Assembly (NCBI GenBank): GCA_002480565.1
Contig: DLCK01000035.1
Span: 66,101 to 130,100, forward strand
Origin: Phycisphaerales bacterium UBA7800
Lineage (GTDB): Bacteria; Planctomycetota; Phycisphaerae; Phycisphaerales; Phycisphaeraceae
DNA: 64,000 nucleotides
Direction: 5' to 3'
Part shown: positions 1 through 8,784 of the stretch, piece by piece
How positions within the stretch are numbered: position 1 is the first letter of the stretch
Layout of the letters: every line of letters starts with the position of its first letter
Translations under genes and position numbers: made by a program
The notes under the pieces: model-generated
Database searches by the model: none
What the model saw: the letters and a program-made list of their open reading frames with translations, nothing else
What the model was told of the DNA's origin: nothing

Positions 1-247
1 CCCATTTAAGTTCACATCCCAAGACCTCTGCTTCCATTTGCAAATCAAAAACAATAGGCAGTCCATCAGGCTGATATAACTCATTTGCCTTGGTCAGCCC
101 TTGGACAATCAAGTCAGCCGATTGCAGATATTCTTTTGCTGTGACATCAATCAAACTCGCGCCATGCACACCGACGTACGGCAGCCATGCAGGGCGGGTG
201 GTTGTTTGGCCGGACAAGGCACGCAGTAATACTTCTTTACCTGTCAT
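1..247 (-). CDS. UroD-fold (MtaA/MtbA-like) methyltransferase, 5' part only
   Basis: The frame is open from an ATG at 247 to the window edge, giving the first 82 residues; the rest lies outside. The visible part starts MTGKEVLLRAL and continues through RPAWLPYVGVHGA and LYQPDGLPIVFDL. This matches the N-terminus of the uroporphyrinogen decarboxylase superfamily, in which methylcobalamin:coenzyme M methyltransferases (MtaA, MtbA) and related corrinoid methyltransferases belong. It lies 48 bases downstream of the corrinoid-protein gene on the same strand, so the two are probably cotranscribed and this protein probably exchanges a methyl group with that corrinoid. The catalytic or metal-binding part cannot be seen. 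True haem-pathway HemE is unlikely given the neighbours. Confidence 0.8.
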   Translation of the reverse strand, partial: MTGKEVLLRALSGQTTTRPAWLPYVGVHGASLIDVTAKEYLQSADLIVQGLTKANELYQPDGLPIVFDLQMEAEVLGCELKW

Positions 248-295
248 GGCAGGAATCCTTTTGGCAAATGAGGTGTTATTGATTGAATGTTGAAA

Positions 296-922
296 TTAGG
301 CAAGCAGTTTACGAGCTGCATCCACCGCGCTGGCGGCGTCAGAAGCAAAGCCGTCTGCCCCAATCTGGTCCGCATACGATTGGGTCACAGGCGCGCCACC
401 GATGAGAACTTTTACACCATCGAGTTGCTCAGAGCGAATGGCATCCATTGTTGCTTTCATCGACGGCATGGTGGTCGTCAGCAGGGCAGACAAACCAACA
501 AGGGTCGCATCGTGTTCTTTGATCGCGCTGACGAACGCTTCGGGTGAAACGTTGACGCCCAGGTCGACGACGTTGAAGCTTGCGCCTTTCCACATCATGC
601 TCACCAGGTTCTTGCCAATGTCATGCAGGTCACCTTGTACTGTGCCGATGACCGCAGTGGCCAGAGGCTTGTAGCCACTCTTGACCAAGGCTGGTTCCAG
701 AATTGCCATTGACTCTTTCATCGCGCGGGCCGCAATGAGCATTTCGGGGACGAAAACTTCATTGCGTTTGAAGCGTTCGCCAATCTCATCCATCCCCACC
801 ACCATGGCGTCGAGAATGCTCTGTGGCGTATCGCCAGCTTCGAGGGATTCAGTGGTGATTCGGGTCGCCGTGCTGCGATTACCGGATTTGATGGCTTCAG
901 TGAGTTCATTGAGATTAGGCAT
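296..922 (-). CDS. Corrinoid (B12-binding) methyl-carrier protein, MtaC/MtbC family
   Basis: At 208 residues it has the usual length and two-domain layout of methyltransferase corrinoid proteins. Residues about 1-85 form the helical cap domain. Residues about 88-208 form the B12-binding Rossmann-like domain with GDLHDIGKN (His100 is the expected lower axial cobalt ligand), GLSALLTTTM and VLIGGAPV. It should shuttle a methyl group as methyl-Co(III) between a substrate methyltransferase and an acceptor methyltransferase in the cytoplasm. Its ATG follows an AGGAGAAG ribosome site. The UroD-like gene follows 48 bases downstream and a RACo-type activase lies 1.5 kb away, so the core parts of a corrinoid methyl-transfer system are present. 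The substrate is unknown. Confidence 0.93.
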   Translation of the reverse strand: MPNLNELTEAIKSGNRSTATRITTESLEAGDTPQSILDAMVVGMDEIGERFKRNEVFVPEMLIAARAMKESMAILEPALVKSGYKPLATAVIGTVQGDLHDIGKNLVSMMWKGASFNVVDLGVNVSPEAFVSAIKEHDATLVGLSALLTTTMPSMKATMDAIRSEQLDGVKVLIGGAPVTQSYADQIGADGFASDAASAVDAARKLLA

Positions 923-1133
923 GACTTCTTCTCCTGTGGTAAACCTGTGACGAACCCATCCGCCACGGAGTCCACGTAGTCTTCTTGGTCTAATACAATA
1001 GCGCTCAACGAGTGGGAAGTCTTGGGAAAGTTTGCGCGACTATTGGTAAATTTGTGCTTAGTTGGGTTAGGATTTGCTGATTTATATGATGAAAATGAAC
1101 ATGTTTGCATTTTTCTATCATTGATTTGTACTT

Positions 1134-2321
1134 TTATGCCATGGGATCAGCATGCTTCTGCCGATAGTCAGTGGGGGATACAGACATGAGTTTGTGGAAT
1201 GTTTTGGCGAAATAGCCTTGGTCGCTAAAGCCTGAAGACTCGGCGATCTGCCCGATGGGTAGCGTCGTGCGCGTCAGCAATTCCGCTGCATGATCGACGC
1301 GCATCCGTACGAGTGTCTGATTAAAGCCCCGGCCAATATGCTGCTTGAACAAACGCGAAAAATGAGATGGCGACAACGCGATTGCCTGTGCAACTTCATC
1401 ACGTCCAATGGGTTCGCCGAGATGTTCCTGCATGTAAGTGATCGCCCCTGCCATGACCATCGGCGTGGTGTTCTGGCTGTGACTGACCATCGCGTCCATG
1501 GTCTTTTCAAGCATGTCATGCAGCCAGGGTGCGAGTTGTTCAAGTGACCGAAAAGATGCCAACGCAGTCATGCTCTGAAAGTTGTGTCCGAGCATGGCTT
1601 CAGGGTCGGCACCTGCTTCGACTGCAGTGCGACAGACCGTTGCTACCAACTCCATGAGAAAGCTTTTAACCAAGTCAAACCGCTCGCCTGCATGATGCAT
1701 GACCACTGTCAGAATCCGATTGAGTATCAACCTTGCTTCACTGCGGTCGGCTTGGCGTAATGCAGTTAAAAGAAGCGGTTCTTCACGCCAATAGAGTTGG
1801 CGGACACTGGCTACGCCGTCGAGTTTGAGCATGTGCAATGCCTCTGCTCGTTGACGTTCTTGGTCGGAATTGGCACGGTGTTGGGACAATAGCGAAGCAT
1901 TGGTTAAGTTCTCACGCTCGACTATTTGTCTTAGTTCACGACATGCCAGACGCAGATCCAAAGGTGGTTGATCTTCACCATCTGGAAACAAATCGTCTTC
2001 TTCGATGCCTGCTACCAGTCCGCCCAGGACGATTGCGTTGTGCATCAGGGGAACTGCCCAATACAGTCGGTTGCCCGGGCAGTAGGTGACGGTTGGTTCA
2101 CCAAATCGCAAGCCTTCCTGGATATTAAATGCCAGTAAATCGCGATGTTCAACGGTATCTCGGCTTGGCCACCAGCGTTGGGACATGCAGCGATGCCCAT
2201 CGGTTTGCACGACGCAAAGCCCCACAGCCCATCGCTGTTGATAGGTTCTTGCTAATCGCAGAAAAGTTTGGCGATCCATACCCGGTGTTGGTATTTGTAT
2301 TGGTTTTAATGTCGATGGCAT
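1134..2321 (-). CDS. AraC-family regulator with PocR-like sensor domain
   Basis: The C-terminal ~100 residues are an AraC/XylS double helix-turn-helix (YMQEHLGEPIG, then LSPSHFSRLFK, then GFSDQGYFAKTFHK). The N-terminal ~130 residues resemble the PocR sensory domain (LRLARTYQQRW, WAVPLMHN, LGGLVAGI), but the cysteines usual in PocR domains are not evident, so that assignment is tentative. A longer open frame starts at 2360. The ATG at 2321 is preferred because GAGGAA lies just upstream, giving 395 residues. The gene is divergent from the RACo-like activase across ~97 bases and lies on the same strand as the corrinoid-protein operon, so it probably controls one or both. Confidence 0.85.
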   Translation of the reverse strand: MPSTLKPIQIPTPGMDRQTFLRLARTYQQRWAVGLCVVQTDGHRCMSQRWWPSRDTVEHRDLLAFNIQEGLRFGEPTVTYCPGNRLYWAVPLMHNAIVLGGLVAGIEEDDLFPDGEDQPPLDLRLACRELRQIVERENLTNASLLSQHRANSDQERQRAEALHMLKLDGVASVRQLYWREEPLLLTALRQADRSEARLILNRILTVVMHHAGERFDLVKSFLMELVATVCRTAVEAGADPEAMLGHNFQSMTALASFRSLEQLAPWLHDMLEKTMDAMVSHSQNTTPMVMAGAITYMQEHLGEPIGRDEVAQAIALSPSHFSRLFKQHIGRGFNQTLVRMRVDHAAELLTRTTLPIGQIAESSGFSDQGYFAKTFHKLMSVSPTDYRQKHADPMA

Positions 2322-2418
2322 TGATTCCTCGCAATGAATCTGCCTATGATGACGAACCATTGAATCAGTGACAACATGGTAGCAAACCCTGCCTCATCCG
2401 GAAGCATCTGAAAGTTTG

Positions 2419-4776
2419 ATGATGAAAATTGCAGTGATTACCTGTGCAGTACTTGAACAAGAAATCAGCAGCCTGTCTGAAAAACAGGACGCAGTGGTCC
2501 ATGTCGAAATAGTGGAGCAGGGGCTTCACAATGAGCCGGACAAGCTTCGGGAGCAATTACAGATTGTCATTGATCGCGTGGAGACGCATTGCAATGCCGA
2601 CGTGATTGTGCTGGGGTATGGATTATGCAGTCGCGGGATTGAAGGTATTCGAACAAGCCGATGTAAACTTGTGGTGGCAAGGGCTCATGACTGCATCACG
2701 TTGTTGTTAGGTTCCAAAGAACGCTATGCGGATTACGTGGATAAGTATCCAGGGACGTACTGGTACTCCCCGGGTTGGAACAAGCATCACACACCCCCCG
2801 GCCCGGATCGGTATCAGAAATTACTCACTGAGTACACTGAAAAATACGGCCAGGACAATGCCCAGTATCTCATGGAAACCGAGCAGCATTGGTTTACAAC
2901 CTATGATCGGGCGACTTATGTTCACCTGTCTATTGGTGCAACCGATTCGGATAAGCAGTACACGCGTGACTGTGCCGATTGGCTTAAATGGAACTATGAC
3001 GAGCAGGCTGGTGATCCCCAATTGCTGATAGATATGCTCGCGGGGCATTGGGATGATGATCGTTTTTTGGTTTTAGAACCAGGCGTGACTTTGGAGATGT
3101 CCGGGGATGATCGTGTGATACAGGCAAAACCCCGGTTATCAACCTTACATGTTCACATGTCAGGTGCTGATTCGGTTTTACCCCTTGAAAACAAGGGTGA
3201 TTCACTGTTGTCGCTCTCAGAATTACTCAGGCATCATGGCATGCCACTCAATACCCGATGTGGCGAACGTGGGATATGTGATGGTTGCATGGTGGAGTTG
3301 CATGAAGGTGCATTACAGCATCAAGACTCCGGCAAGAGGGTTGAGGCCAACCATCAGCCAATTCTGCTTAAGGCCTGTGAACACACCATAGTGGATGACT
3401 CAAAAGAATCTGTCAGCATTCATGTCCCCAGGCGATCCACTACCGCATACAAACCTTCCATACTTGATAGTTGTCGAATTAATGTGCCCTTTGCTCATCA
3501 ACCCATTTGTAAGGTGACCGCGCAACATTATCTTGGCCTGGCTGTCGATATAGGCACGACGACCGTCGCAATGCAGCTTGTTGATTTGCGTGATGGTCAA
3601 GTCCTTGGCCGTGCATCAGCATTTAACTTGCAGATGCATATGGGCGACGATGTCTTGACGCGTATTAATTTGTGCAGCACGGATTCGGGAAATATCAAGG
3701 TGATGCAACACAAATTGGTGATTGAAACATTTGAACCCTTGATTGCGGAATTGCTGGAAAAAACAGGTGTTTGCCACCAGCACATCGCGGTAATGACAGC
3801 CGCAGGCAATGCGACGATGTTGCATTTACTGGCAGGAGTCGATCCGTCTTCAATGGGTTTTATACCCTTTACACCACAATTCCTCGAACACAAACAATGT
3901 GACTGGCAGTCGGTTGGACTCTTTTGGGATGATGCATGGGGTGAATCACCTGCTCTACATTTACTGCCGGGTGCGTCTGCGTATGTGGGGGCCGACCTTG
4001 TCGCTGGACTCCTGGCAAGTGGCTTGTGTTACGACGATGGACCGAGCTTGCTTGTGGATGTAGGCACCAATGGTGAGATCATTTTCAAGCACGGTGATAC
4101 CTTGCTCGGATGCGCTACCGCAGCAGGGCCAGCATTTGAAGGTGCTGGTCTTAAAGCAGGTATCCGTGCAGGTGATGGGGCGGTGAGTCACATCAGCATC
4201 ACCACTGATCCAATTCATTTTGACATGCAGGTCATTGGTGATGTTGACCCAATTGGTCTGTGTGGATCAGCCTATATTGACCTGTTGGGACGTGGGCGAA
4301 AGTCCGGTGTGATTGATGCGCGTGGGCACTTTGACATTGCACGATTTGCTGAACTGAGCAAAAGAATATGTAAGGATGATGGCCGTTCTTTATCACTGCA
4401 TCTTGGTCATGACCTGTATGTCAGTGAAGCGGAAATTGCCCGTATTTTACAGGCTAAAGCAGCTATTGCAGCAGGCATTTTGACACTATTAGACAAGGCT
4501 CATATCAAAGCGTCTGATATCAAACGTCTGTATCTGGCAGGTGGGTTTGGGATGCATGTTGATCTGCAAAGCGCAATTGATTCAGGATTGCTGCCTGGTT
4601 TTACTTTGGATCAAATCCAACTGGTGGGTAACACTTCATTAGCCGGTGCATACATTGGCATGATGGATCGAGATTTGATGGCGGTGATGTCTGCTGAAGC
4701 TGAAAAAATTGATGTATTGGAGTTGAACATCGAGCCCGCTTTTGAGGATCACTATCTCGATGAGTTGATGCTCTGA
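2419..4776 (+). CDS. DUF1638-RACo fusion: reductive activator of corrinoid proteins
   Basis: The protein is about 785 residues in three parts. Residues ~1-235 match DUF1638 (GYGLCSRGIEGI, RAHDCITLLLGS, YPGTYWYSPGW). Residues ~243-335 are a plant-type [2Fe-2S] ferredoxin domain with cysteines at about 281, 287, 290 and 320. Residues ~372-780 are the ASKHA-fold ATPase domain of RACo (DUF4445), with AVDIGTTTVAMQL, LLVDVGTNGEI and AAGPAFEGAGL. RACo proteins use ATP to re-reduce inactive Co(II) corrinoid to Co(I). DUF1638 proteins are usually separate and are known near methylamine methyltransferase genes, so this fusion is noteworthy. The initial TTG at 2416 is disregarded in favour of the ATGs at 2419 or 2422. 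The gene converges with an AraC gene 15 bases downstream. Confidence 0.92.
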   Translation: MMKIAVITCAVLEQEISSLSEKQDAVVHVEIVEQGLHNEPDKLREQLQIVIDRVETHCNADVIVLGYGLCSRGIEGIRTSRCKLVVARAHDCITLLLGSKERYADYVDKYPGTYWYSPGWNKHHTPPGPDRYQKLLTEYTEKYGQDNAQYLMETEQHWFTTYDRATYVHLSIGATDSDKQYTRDCADWLKWNYDEQAGDPQLLIDMLAGHWDDDRFLVLEPGVTLEMSGDDRVIQAKPRLSTLHVHMSGADSVLPLENKGDSLLSLSELLRHHGMPLNTRCGERGICDGCMVELHEGALQHQDSGKRVEANHQPILLKACEHTIVDDSKESVSIHVPRRSTTAYKPSILDSCRINVPFAHQPICKVTAQHYLGLAVDIGTTTVAMQLVDLRDGQVLGRASAFNLQMHMGDDVLTRINLCSTDSGNIKVMQHKLVIETFEPLIAELLEKTGVCHQHIAVMTAAGNATMLHLLAGVDPSSMGFIPFTPQFLEHKQCDWQSVGLFWDDAWGESPALHLLPGASAYVGADLVAGLLASGLCYDDGPSLLVDVGTNGEIIFKHGDTLLGCATAAGPAFEGAGLKAGIRAGDGAVSHISITTDPIHFDMQVIGDVDPIGLCGSAYIDLLGRGRKSGVIDARGHFDIARFAELSKRICKDDGRSLSLHLGHDLYVSEAEIARILQAKAAIAAGILTLLDKAHIKASDIKRLYLAGGFGMHVDLQSAIDSGLLPGFTLDQIQLVGNTSLAGAYIGMMDRDLMAVMSAEAEKIDVLELNIEPAFEDHYLDELML

Positions 4777-4791
4777 GTCCTTACTGGTGAA

Positions 4792-5661
4792 TCAGTGATG
4801 CGTATAGGCTTGGCGATAGTCGCGAGGCGTCATGCCAATGGTGCGTTTGAATAACCTTGAGAAGTAGTATGCGTCTTCATATCCCACTGTTTCCCCAACG
4901 AGTTTGATAGCAGATGTGGTTTGTGTCAGCAGTGTAGCTGCGCGGGTCATGCGTTGTTGAATGATATAGTGCATGGGACTGGTGCCGAAGTGTTGGCGGA
5001 AAAGTCTTGAGAAATGCGTGACGGACAGGTGACAGAAATCCGCCAACTCATCGAGTGTGATAGGTGTAGTGAGATTGCGATGGATGTGCTTGCGCAGTTC
5101 TGTGATATTGAGTTGCTCGTTGTGTTCCAGATGTCTTTGGCGGTTTGTCGATTCCAGTAAATGAATGATACGTCCCAGTAGTGCGCCAAGCATTTGCCCG
5201 GTAAGAATATCCTGGTTTTCCGGGATGTCCTGATGAATTTGCGCCAGACCCATGGATGCTGCCATGAGGTCTTCAAATTGTGCTTGAAGCTGTTGGTCGA
5301 ATCCCAGAAACGCAGCAGGTTTACCGAATTGTTGGATTGCAGCCATGTATTGTCTGGCGATCTTTCCACCAAAATGCACCCACATGATATCCCATGGATG
5401 CTCCAGGTCTGAGCCGTATGCATGTGATGAATTGGGGGTAAAGGTCAAAATTTGTCCTGCGGAGACATCTGCGCGTTGTGTTTTATTTTTCCCAAAACCT
5501 TTGCCGCCCAGTACCCAGATCAACAGATAGTCAGATGCGACTTTACGTGCCGCCCGGTGGTCTGGCTGCTGGGAAAAGTGTCCCATTGAGTGGACTTGTA
5601 ACAATTGCGCCAGTTCGGATGTCAGTTGGCTTGTATCAGGTGTCATGGCATGATTGTCCAT
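4792..5661 (-). CDS. AraC-family regulator with cupin sensor domain
   Basis: This 289-residue protein has the classic AraC layout. An N-terminal cupin-like ligand domain (~20-150) has LIWVLGGKGFG and FTPNSSHAYGS. A C-terminal HTH_18 domain (~190-285) has LDELADFCHLS, SRLFRQHFGTSP and GYEDAYYFSRLFKR followed by MTPRDYR. It is divergent from the PhyH-UroD-NHL operon across 84 bases, so it is probably that operon's activator. The second such regulator, at 10862-11719, has the same arrangement with the second PhyH-UroD pair. An in-frame ATG at 5646 is an alternative start. The ligand is unknown; a sugar or the methylated substrate of the locus is an inference. Confidence 0.9.
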   Translation of the reverse strand: MDNHAMTPDTSQLTSELAQLLQVHSMGHFSQQPDHRAARKVASDYLLIWVLGGKGFGKNKTQRADVSAGQILTFTPNSSHAYGSDLEHPWDIMWVHFGGKIARQYMAAIQQFGKPAAFLGFDQQLQAQFEDLMAASMGLAQIHQDIPENQDILTGQMLGALLGRIIHLLESTNRQRHLEHNEQLNITELRKHIHRNLTTPITLDELADFCHLSVTHFSRLFRQHFGTSPMHYIIQQRMTRAATLLTQTTSAIKLVGETVGYEDAYYFSRLFKRTIGMTPRDYRQAYTHH

Positions 5662-5689
5662 TAATTTGGTCTGCTTGTCTATTGGTTTT

Positions 5690-5728
5690 GTTTATGAGAT
5701 GGCTAAAGTAACAACACCTCATGTAAAC
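5690..5728. promoter_or_regulatory. Candidate AraC operator: imperfect inverted repeat between divergent genes
   Basis: GTTTATGAG at 5690-5698 is mirrored by CTCATGTAAAC at 5718-5728, with two extra bases in the second arm. The repeat sits in the 84-base gap between the AraC gene and the PhyH gene. AraC proteins more often use direct repeats, so this is only a candidate. Confidence 0.3.
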
Positions 5729-5745
5729 CACCTGGAGATTCCGCC

Positions 5746-6612
5746 ATGACACAGCAGACATTGACACAAATGCCCCTCACAAACGAGCAACTCAACCAGT
5801 GGGAGACGGATGGCTATCTAATCATTCCTTCGATGTTTGACGCTCAACAAATTGAATCACTCAAGCAGACGATGCAGGTCATTGCCGACAAGGGCGAAGA
5901 AGTACCCGGCTGGAAGCCACTGGTGGATGTAAATCAAACGGATACGGAAACGACACCGCTCGAAAACCTGGGTAGCGTCCTTAAGCGTTACCCGCGATAC
6001 ATTCATCCGCATCGCTACATTGATCTGGCCAAAGAGTTGATGCTTGATCCACGTGTGGGTGATGTGCTCAAGCAGATAGTCGGCCAGGAGACCGTCGCCT
6101 GTCAGAGTATGTATTACTACAAGCCCTGCGGTTCCAAAGGTCAGGCGTTGCATCAGGACAATTTGTATCTGCAAGTTGAACCCAATACCTGTTATGCCGC
6201 GTGGACAGCGATTGATCCGGTCATGCCTGAGAATGGCGGATTGTATGTGGTGCCCGGTTCACACAGGATGGAATTAAAGTGTCCGACGTTGGCGGATGAG
6301 TCAAAAAGTTTTACAACACACATGGTGGATGTGCCCAAAGGAATGAAAGCAATCCCGACGGTGATGCAGCCGGGTGATACGCTGTTTTTTAATGGCCAGA
6401 TTATTCATGGCTCAGGGATGAATCGTTCCAAGACACTTTGGCGTCGATCCTTCATATGTCACTACATGCCTGTTACAAGCAAATGTGTCAGTAAGTTTTA
6501 TTTTCCCATACTCGGCTTTGATGGCAGTGAACTGACCTATGAAGCCAGTCAAGCCGGAGGGCCATGCGGTCCTGAATTTGATGGCAAAATACCATCTACT
6601 TACAAGTATTAA
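5746..6612 (+). CDS. Phytanoyl-CoA dioxygenase (PhyH) family Fe(II)/2-oxoglutarate oxygenase
   Basis: At 288 residues it has the usual length for the PhyH family. The iron-binding facial triad is visible: His136-x-Asp138 in ALHQDNLYL and the distal His221 in IIHGSG. An arginine near 234 could bind 2-oxoglutarate. Other family marks are TDGYLIIPSMF at the start and ENGGLYVVPGSH. Members hydroxylate diverse small molecules in the cytoplasm, sometimes removing methyl groups as formaldehyde. The ATG follows TGGAGATT. It opens an operon with a UroD-like methyltransferase 9 bases downstream and then the NHL protein. The substrate cannot be deduced. Confidence 0.9.
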   Translation: MTQQTLTQMPLTNEQLNQWETDGYLIIPSMFDAQQIESLKQTMQVIADKGEEVPGWKPLVDVNQTDTETTPLENLGSVLKRYPRYIHPHRYIDLAKELMLDPRVGDVLKQIVGQETVACQSMYYYKPCGSKGQALHQDNLYLQVEPNTCYAAWTAIDPVMPENGGLYVVPGSHRMELKCPTLADESKSFTTHMVDVPKGMKAIPTVMQPGDTLFFNGQIIHGSGMNRSKTLWRRSFICHYMPVTSKCVSKFYFPILGFDGSELTYEASQAGGPCGPEFDGKIPSTYKY

Positions 6613-6621
6613 AGGTTCAAT

Positions 6622-7761
6622 ATGACAACGTCCACGACTTTGACTCATCGCCAGCGATTCCTGAATACCATGCATTATCGTACGCCGGATCGCTATCCGC
6701 TTTACGATTTTAATTTCTGGGATGAGACGATTCCGATTTGGTACGATCAGGGATTGGATCGTAAATGGACACGTCGAAATATCCATGAACTTTTTGAACT
6801 CGATGCGAGTCTTGGTGGTGGAGATAATACATCCGTCAAGGATATTGGTAGCAATGTCGGACTGCTTCCTGCGTTTGAACATGAAGTGCTTCAAGACCTT
6901 GGCGATGAAGAAATCGTACGGCAAGGTGATGGCGCTTTGGTTCGACGCCACAAGCATCATGTTTCAATCCCGCCACATGTTGGACATACATTAGTGGACC
7001 GGCAGAGTTGGACTGAGCACTATCTGCCTAAGCTTGATCCTGATGATCCGGCACGTTTGCCTGCGGACTTTGCTGCGCGTGTTGCTATGCATACCCATCC
7101 CGATCGCGATTATGTCTTGACGGTCAATGCGGGCAGTCTCTTTGGCTGGCTGCGGGATTGGATGGGGATGGAGAATATTGCCCTGGTGCCCTATGACGAT
7201 TCGGCGTGGCTTGAGGAAATGGTGACCACGCTGGCGGATGTGACGGTGGCCGTGCTGACGAAAATCTTTGAATCCGGCATGCGACCTGACTGGTGCACCA
7301 TGTGGGAAGATATGTGTTACAACTCCGGCCCGTTACTTGGCCCGGATCATTTTAAGCAATACCTTGTGCCACATTACCGACGGATCACTGATATCTGCTA
7401 CAAGTATGGATGTGATGTGATCAGCGTGGACTGTGACGGGAAAATTGATGCATTGGTGCCGCATTGGCTCGATGCGGGTGTCAATTGCATGTTCCCTATT
7501 GAGATTGGAAACTGGGCGGACCCCGTTGATCTTCGCGAGCGATTTGGTAAAGAAATGTTGATGATGGGAGGCTTTGATAAACATATTCTCGCCCAGACAC
7601 CTGATGCGATTGATGCGGAAATATTGCGCCTGACGCCCTTGGTTGAATCCGGTGGCTACATCCCATTTTGCGATCATCGCGTCCCGCCGGATGTGCCTTT
7701 GGTTAATTATCAATATTACTGCAAACGTGCTGGTCAAGTCTGGGGTAAGCGCCTACAGTAA
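6622..7761 (+). CDS. UroD-fold corrinoid-methyltransferase-like protein
   Basis: This 379-residue protein has the TIM-barrel features of the uroporphyrinogen decarboxylase superfamily: an N-terminal TPDRYPLYDFNFWDE, central MWEDMCYNSGPL, GPDHFKQYLVPHYR, then DVISVDCDGKID and GVNCMFPIEIG. MtaA-type enzymes place a zinc-binding His-x-Cys motif near the DCDG position; here the residues read Asp-Cys-Asp. So it may not be a standard thiol-methylating enzyme and may act on the primary substrate. It begins 9 bases after the PhyH stop, preceded by AAAGG. The same PhyH-UroD pairing recurs at 8785-10737. Haem-pathway HemE is unlikely. Confidence 0.85.
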   Translation: MTTSTTLTHRQRFLNTMHYRTPDRYPLYDFNFWDETIPIWYDQGLDRKWTRRNIHELFELDASLGGGDNTSVKDIGSNVGLLPAFEHEVLQDLGDEEIVRQGDGALVRRHKHHVSIPPHVGHTLVDRQSWTEHYLPKLDPDDPARLPADFAARVAMHTHPDRDYVLTVNAGSLFGWLRDWMGMENIALVPYDDSAWLEEMVTTLADVTVAVLTKIFESGMRPDWCTMWEDMCYNSGPLLGPDHFKQYLVPHYRRITDICYKYGCDVISVDCDGKIDALVPHWLDAGVNCMFPIEIGNWADPVDLRERFGKEMLMMGGFDKHILAQTPDAIDAEILRLTPLVESGGYIPFCDHRVPPDVPLVNYQYYCKRAGQVWGKRLQ

Positions 7762-7806
7762 TACTTAATTGACCTCATATTCCAAGACATATTTTGAAAG
7801 TAGACC

Positions 7807-8769
7807 ATGAGCGACACTCCCGCATTTGTTGCTGATTCCTATCACTGGCACGAACATTGGGCAACCCTTCCCGACACGCCGCAAGGCAAAGCAAACGGCC
7901 GTACGCATGGCGTGTGTGTGCGTGGCGATGGTGCGGTGGTGGTGTTCGCGCAAACTGTTGATGGACTGCTCACATATGATCCCGATGGCAAGCTGATCTC
8001 CGCGGTCGGCGGTGACCGTTGGCTTGGTGCACATGGTCTGACAAAGATCCTCGAAAACGGCACGGAGTATTTGTGGCTTTGCGACCAGGAGTCCGCGGAA
8101 GTGGCAAAGGTGACCATGGATGGGCAAACTGTCCAGAAGCTTCCCAAACCTGAGCATGCACTGTATCACGGTGATGATGCCAAACGCTATGTCCCGACAT
8201 GGGCGGCGCAACATCCGGTGACCGGCGAAATATGGGTTGCAGATGGTTACGGCGCATCACTGATTCACCGTTTTGACAGCATGGGCCAGCAGATGCAATC
8301 CTACGATGGTGCCGAAGGTGCTGGGCGGTTTGCCTGCCCGCATGGGATCAACTTCCGAATAGCAGATCAAGGCAAGGTCGAACTATTCATTACCGATCGA
8401 GGCAACAAGCGGATTGTCATCTATGACGACAATGCCAACCTGCTCCGTCAATCCAGCATTACGCATAGTCCGTGCTGTTTTGACTTCCTGCATAACTGGG
8501 TACTGGTTCCTGAACTGAGTACCGGCGCAAAAGTACTTGATGTCAATTCACTGGAATTATTAGGTGAAATCGGTGTCGCTCAATGGGCAGGCATAGCACC
8601 AGAATACAATCACAAAACCCCCGAAGGTTGGCCCAATCTTGCAGGGACACAACACGTCCATGCTGGCGCATTTAACAGTCCACATGGCGGTTGCTTTGCG
8701 CCCAATGGTGATATTTATATTGTCGAATGGATCGTCGGTGGCCGGATTACCAAGTTGCAAAGACAATAA
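7807..8769 (+). CDS. NHL-repeat beta-propeller protein, PAL-like
   Basis: This 320-residue protein is mostly NHL/six-bladed-propeller repeats, for example THGVCVRGDGAV, IWVADGYGASLIHRFD, FACPHGINF, LFITDRGNKRIVIYD and SPHGGCFAPNGDIYIVEW. It resembles peptidyl-alpha-hydroxyglycine amidating lyase-like propellers. Many relatives are secreted, but no signal peptide or membrane segment is visible, which points to a cytoplasmic role. It is the third gene of the PhyH-UroD operon, 45 bases after the UroD gene, and ends 15 bases before the convergent second UroD gene. A lactonase or lyase acting on an intermediate is possible; the function is not known. Confidence 0.8.
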   Translation: MSDTPAFVADSYHWHEHWATLPDTPQGKANGRTHGVCVRGDGAVVVFAQTVDGLLTYDPDGKLISAVGGDRWLGAHGLTKILENGTEYLWLCDQESAEVAKVTMDGQTVQKLPKPEHALYHGDDAKRYVPTWAAQHPVTGEIWVADGYGASLIHRFDSMGQQMQSYDGAEGAGRFACPHGINFRIADQGKVELFITDRGNKRIVIYDDNANLLRQSSITHSPCCFDFLHNWVLVPELSTGAKVLDVNSLELLGEIGVAQWAGIAPEYNHKTPEGWPNLAGTQHVHAGAFNSPHGGCFAPNGDIYIVEWIVGGRITKLQRQ

Positions 8770-8784
8770 GTTTTATCACGTATT

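Noticed and set aside
923..1133. Possible cobalamin riboswitch upstream of the corrinoid gene
   Set aside because: No B12-box-like conserved core or multi-stem layout was found in the 211-base gap.
6622..7761. True haem-pathway uroporphyrinogen decarboxylase (HemE)
   Set aside because: Several divergent UroD-fold copies in one locus with a corrinoid protein and RACo fit the methyltransferase branch better.
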